64,000 bases of DNA, from the NCBI GenBank assembly GCA_965247055.1, contig CBDFGE010000006.1, positions 682,001 through 746,000 on the forward strand, given 5' to 3'. Position 1 is the first letter of the stretch; every line of letters starts with the position of its first letter. The DNA comes from CBDFGE01 sp965247055 (GTDB taxonomy: Bacteria > Chloroflexota > Dehalococcoidia > Lucifugimonadales > JAGWBF01). The translations under genes and the position numbers were made by a program. Of the stretch, positions 62,701-64,000 are shown in pieces. The notes below the pieces were generated by a model. That model searched no databases. It saw nothing but the letters and a program-made list of their open reading frames with translations, and was not told the origin of the DNA.

Positions 62701-64000
62701 CTCGACAGGGCCGCAGGCCACGTAGGCATTGGAGCCGCCACCTTCAATCCCACCGTGGGTGAGTTTGATCTCGCCACCGTCAAAGCGGTAATAACCGCCG
62801 CGAGCCTGGACGCCCTGGCACCGATGCAAGTACTGTTCCACTGCTACGATGCTACTGGGAATCCCATCCCCGGGTGCGCCCTGTTCCCCAGGAGCACCGA
62901 GGTAGCCCTCAACGGCGAGTCTGTGCTGGACGTGCTGACTCCCCTGGCTACCCTTAGGCTACAACCACCGGGCGCCGTTGAGAACCTGATCCAGCGGAGC
63001 CCCGATAACCAGGCCAGGCCCACCTTCGACTGGGACCCACCTCGCGTGCGGCCCGCTGCCGGAATCAGGACCTTCAACATCGCCATCACCGGCAGTGGCG
63101 ACGACCCGGGCCCAACAGTTGTGGCCGGTGACTTCGCCGAGGTCGGCACTGTCCAGTGCTTCGACGCGAACGAGCTGGAGTTGCCATCCTGCTTTGATGC
63201 GTCGGGCAGTCTCGACATAGACAACGTTGCCTTCTTCCGGATGGCGTTGAAGACTGCGCTGGGCGACGGAAGGTATACTATCTCCGTTTCGCCTGTCGAC
63301 AACCTGGGCCAGCAGGGAGAGTTGAAGGGGTCCAAGCTTTTCTCCATCGACACCCAGCCACCCACGGTACCGGTGACCACGGGCCCGTTGGGGGCGGACT
63401 TGGCCTTCACCAGGGACACCACCCCGCTCCTGGAGTGGGACCCATCCACGGATAACCTGACCCAGACCAATCAGATAGAGTACGACGTACACTTGGCCCT
63501 CACCAAGGCCGCCCTAGACAGTGAAGCCGACCGCCGGGAGACAACCACCGGAGACCTGTTCTGGGAGGTGGTGGAGTACGAGCTGGAGCTGAACAAGGTC
63601 TACTGGTGGCGCGTAAGGGGCCTGGACAAGGCTGGCCGGATAACGGCCGCCCTCCTGGTGGCGACCGCGGACCAGAGGTCCACCCTGGCGGTGGAAAGGG
63701 TACCGGGACGGGGCAACGCCAGCGAGTTCTCCGAGCCCATCAGGTTCATTATAGATACCCTGAGTCCCACGCCCCCACAAGAGCTGAGCAGCACGTCCAT
63801 CGGTGGGGCAATAACCCCCGACCGGACCCCCACCTTCCAGTGGAAGCGCTCCACCGATCCCGGGTTCGTGGCCCCGGGGGACGAGCGGAACCGGGGCTCC
63901 GGAGTGGACCGGTACACGGTGGAAATCCGGAGGACGGGAGATGGTACTCCTGCGGTGGTCGTCGGCGTGGTACTGGACGGCACCTGCAGCGCCGTGACGA
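59800..64000 (+). CDS. Giant surface protein with FN3/Ig-like and cohesin-like modules (3' end outside window; no standard start)
   Basis: Frame 1 is open from the TGA at 59785 to the window end, more than 1400 codons. The signal peptide IKAVTIIGGGVALSSLLLAI has no ATG, GTG or TTG in frame before it; the family-like start would be ATA at 59800, with GGTGAG about 11 nt upstream, so a rare start or a G-to-A error is implied. FN3/Ig-like modules (PPVPPVLVAP, TPLFQWTAS, PPTVPVTTGP, RTPTFQWKRS) alternate with three cohesin-like domains at about 61650-62080, 62090-62500 and 62515-62900, each with VSAVDA(F/L)L. Probable cell-surface or S-layer-associated adhesion or scaffold. Confidence 0.75.
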   Translation, partial: MKAVTIIGGGVALSSLLLAILIQAVLAAGAPPPLPHEFAGNVSVGNAPAGDGLEIRVKAFDVLLQQLVPLELTPASVDAQGRHLTQNGTYGDVQVFQVPQDDPDTPAIREGAKPLERLSFFIVPDPSTGIEIEAQMIPRGQSAIPPSEGIPFEPGFTLLDLSVFDLTPPVPPVLVAPVDGAVLAGLTVDFEWQVSVSPDVASYRLQVASGDDVDFSTPIVNKVIPDPSATGDRITFTSAGQFRWRVGATDVVGNETVLADLVVRTFTVVPVVQVTPPGLVAPPRFTNAATPLFQWTASQGTGITYRLQVVRAGDQFAEPFIINIGDIPQTSFTSPVTLADDTYSWRVIASDSFNNSATSQTGTFSVDTLPPTIPGTLREVTPDEDASARTFSWDRSQDDTPPLPGTAADASGVDFYRLDIAGPENLVLTADDSDVLCPAGVCTITTPDLITGSYAIEVNAVDRATNESAFTDPLTFRAGPRTAPQDLQQLQPLFINEPVFLWRRPFLLPAPQLTTGGIVDYEVAITGDPVLAPGFIIPFTSFQNTDLFIVRCFDSNDVPIGTAGQCAGLAGTGDKIQLTLLGPVPDGTHLIAVRAVDQGGLRTPASFIQFIVKKILDLSLLPDADKEFVGPGTIFNVTIKVDPTEGGQATGQPVSAVDAFLDFAPSDFEVLSIASGTRLEEVLTGDFDNTRGTVDYSAATLGVPANVPFVLAVVRFRAKEPQVLERPGDISFSQAHPRRSEAGYKGAPLLDRALDTVVTILKPTVDIVLQNQEFSSQEFQGFARNQTFDVTVRARTQGQKVSAVDALLNFDPEALQVVGPILPGDGRLEQVIVSRVDAARGTIEFSAVTQGTPVTQDFDVAVVKFQALQATRALSVGFRKDHPTDSDAAYQGVSVLRDLVGFPVELALELKLTSFDLPNLDAEVVIRARPNGSRVSAVDAFLDVDPTDIGLESIAHGRRLEQVLTGDLDRAAGHVGIGAATFNPTVGEFDLATVKAVITAASLDALAPMQVLFHCYDATGNPIPGCALFPRSTEVALNGESVLDVLTPLATLRLQPPGAVENLIQRSPDNQARPTFDWDPPRVRPAAGIRTFNIAITGSGDDPGPTVVAGDFAEVGTVQCFDANELELPSCFDASGSLDIDNVAFFRMALKTALGDGRYTISVSPVDNLGQQGELKGSKLFSIDTQPPTVPVTTGPLGADLAFTRDTTPLLEWDPSTDNLTQTNQIEYDVHLALTKAALDSEADRRETTTGDLFWEVVEYELELNKVYWWRVRGLDKAGRITAALLVATADQRSTLAVERVPGRGNASEFSEPIRFIIDTLSPTPPQELSSTSIGGAITPDRTPTFQWKRSTDPGFVAPGDERNRGSGVDRYTVEIRRTGDGTPAVVVGVVLDGTCSAVT

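Noticed and set aside
1..64000. CRISPR arrays, rRNA, tRNA (including tRNA-Sec)
   Set aside because: No regularly spaced direct repeats and no convincing tRNA or rRNA sequence was seen by eye; a covariance-model scan would be decisive.

Overview
The window is 64 kb of a high-GC bacterial chromosome. No rRNA, tRNA or CRISPR array was recognised. DUF3179, TldD/TldE, CaiB/BaiF CoA-transferase, XdhC/MocA, a NIL-MoaD-threonine synthase trio, HpnA/G/H hopanoid genes and a giant cohesin-like surface protein together suggest an uncultured Chloroflexota (Dehalococcoidia-like) or similar deep-branching lineage. That placement is inference from gene content only. Promoters that can be read look like ordinary sigma-70 sites (TTGACA, 16-18 bp, TAxxAT).

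Layout. 1-2.4 kb: end of tgt, then a minus-strand thrC / NIL / MoaD-like cluster (probable amino acid sulfur transfer). 2.6-6.1 kb: a BNR-repeat protein, an acetyl-CoA synthetase and a truncated zinc-binding protein. 6.1-7.5 kb: a frameshifted IS256-family element that also cuts off a MoxR ATPase gene. 8.5-14 kb: a zinc-ribbon protein, DUF3179, a CMD/AhpD-like protein, and a minus-strand operon for a ComDE-like TPP decarboxylase with two beta-type subunits and an SDR. 14-21 kb: cytidylate kinase-like protein, an HTH protein, selA, acyl-CoA dehydrogenase, an HMG-CoA lyase-like enzyme, a MOSC protein and enoyl-CoA hydratase.

22-27.3 kb is a mobile-element pile-up: two inverted copies of one 1313-bp IS3-family element around a second IS256 copy, with broken host genes at every junction. 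The most notable broken gene is an ArsM/UbiE-like methyltransferase. Removing the right-hand IS3 and one copy of its GGG target duplication restores a single reading frame, interrupted only by an in-frame TGA where ArsM-type enzymes have a conserved Cys. A perfect hairpin follows that fits the bacterial SECIS rules. The IS therefore appears to have landed between a selenocysteine codon and its SECIS; selA lies 9 kb away.

27.6-36.9 kb: a VWA protein, an IS1595-like element carrying two passenger genes, xdhC-mocA, a CoA-transferase, an SDR with an exact 93-bp in-frame tandem duplication, and an M24 peptidase. 36.9-50 kb, all minus strand: tldE, a hydrolase remnant, a low-GC rmuC, tldD, ilvD, an ornithine cyclodeaminase-like gene, a nucleoside hydrolase remnant, a sugar epimerase, a class II aldolase / FGGY kinase / 2-hydroxyacid dehydrogenase operon. 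49.6-57.4 kb: a hopanoid cluster (polyprenyl synthase, hpnH, hpnG, hpnA, squalene-hopene cyclase, YjbQ, squalene/phytoene synthase). 57.7-64 kb: two secreted proteins, the second a multi-domain cohesin/FN3-like protein that runs off the window and has no standard start codon.
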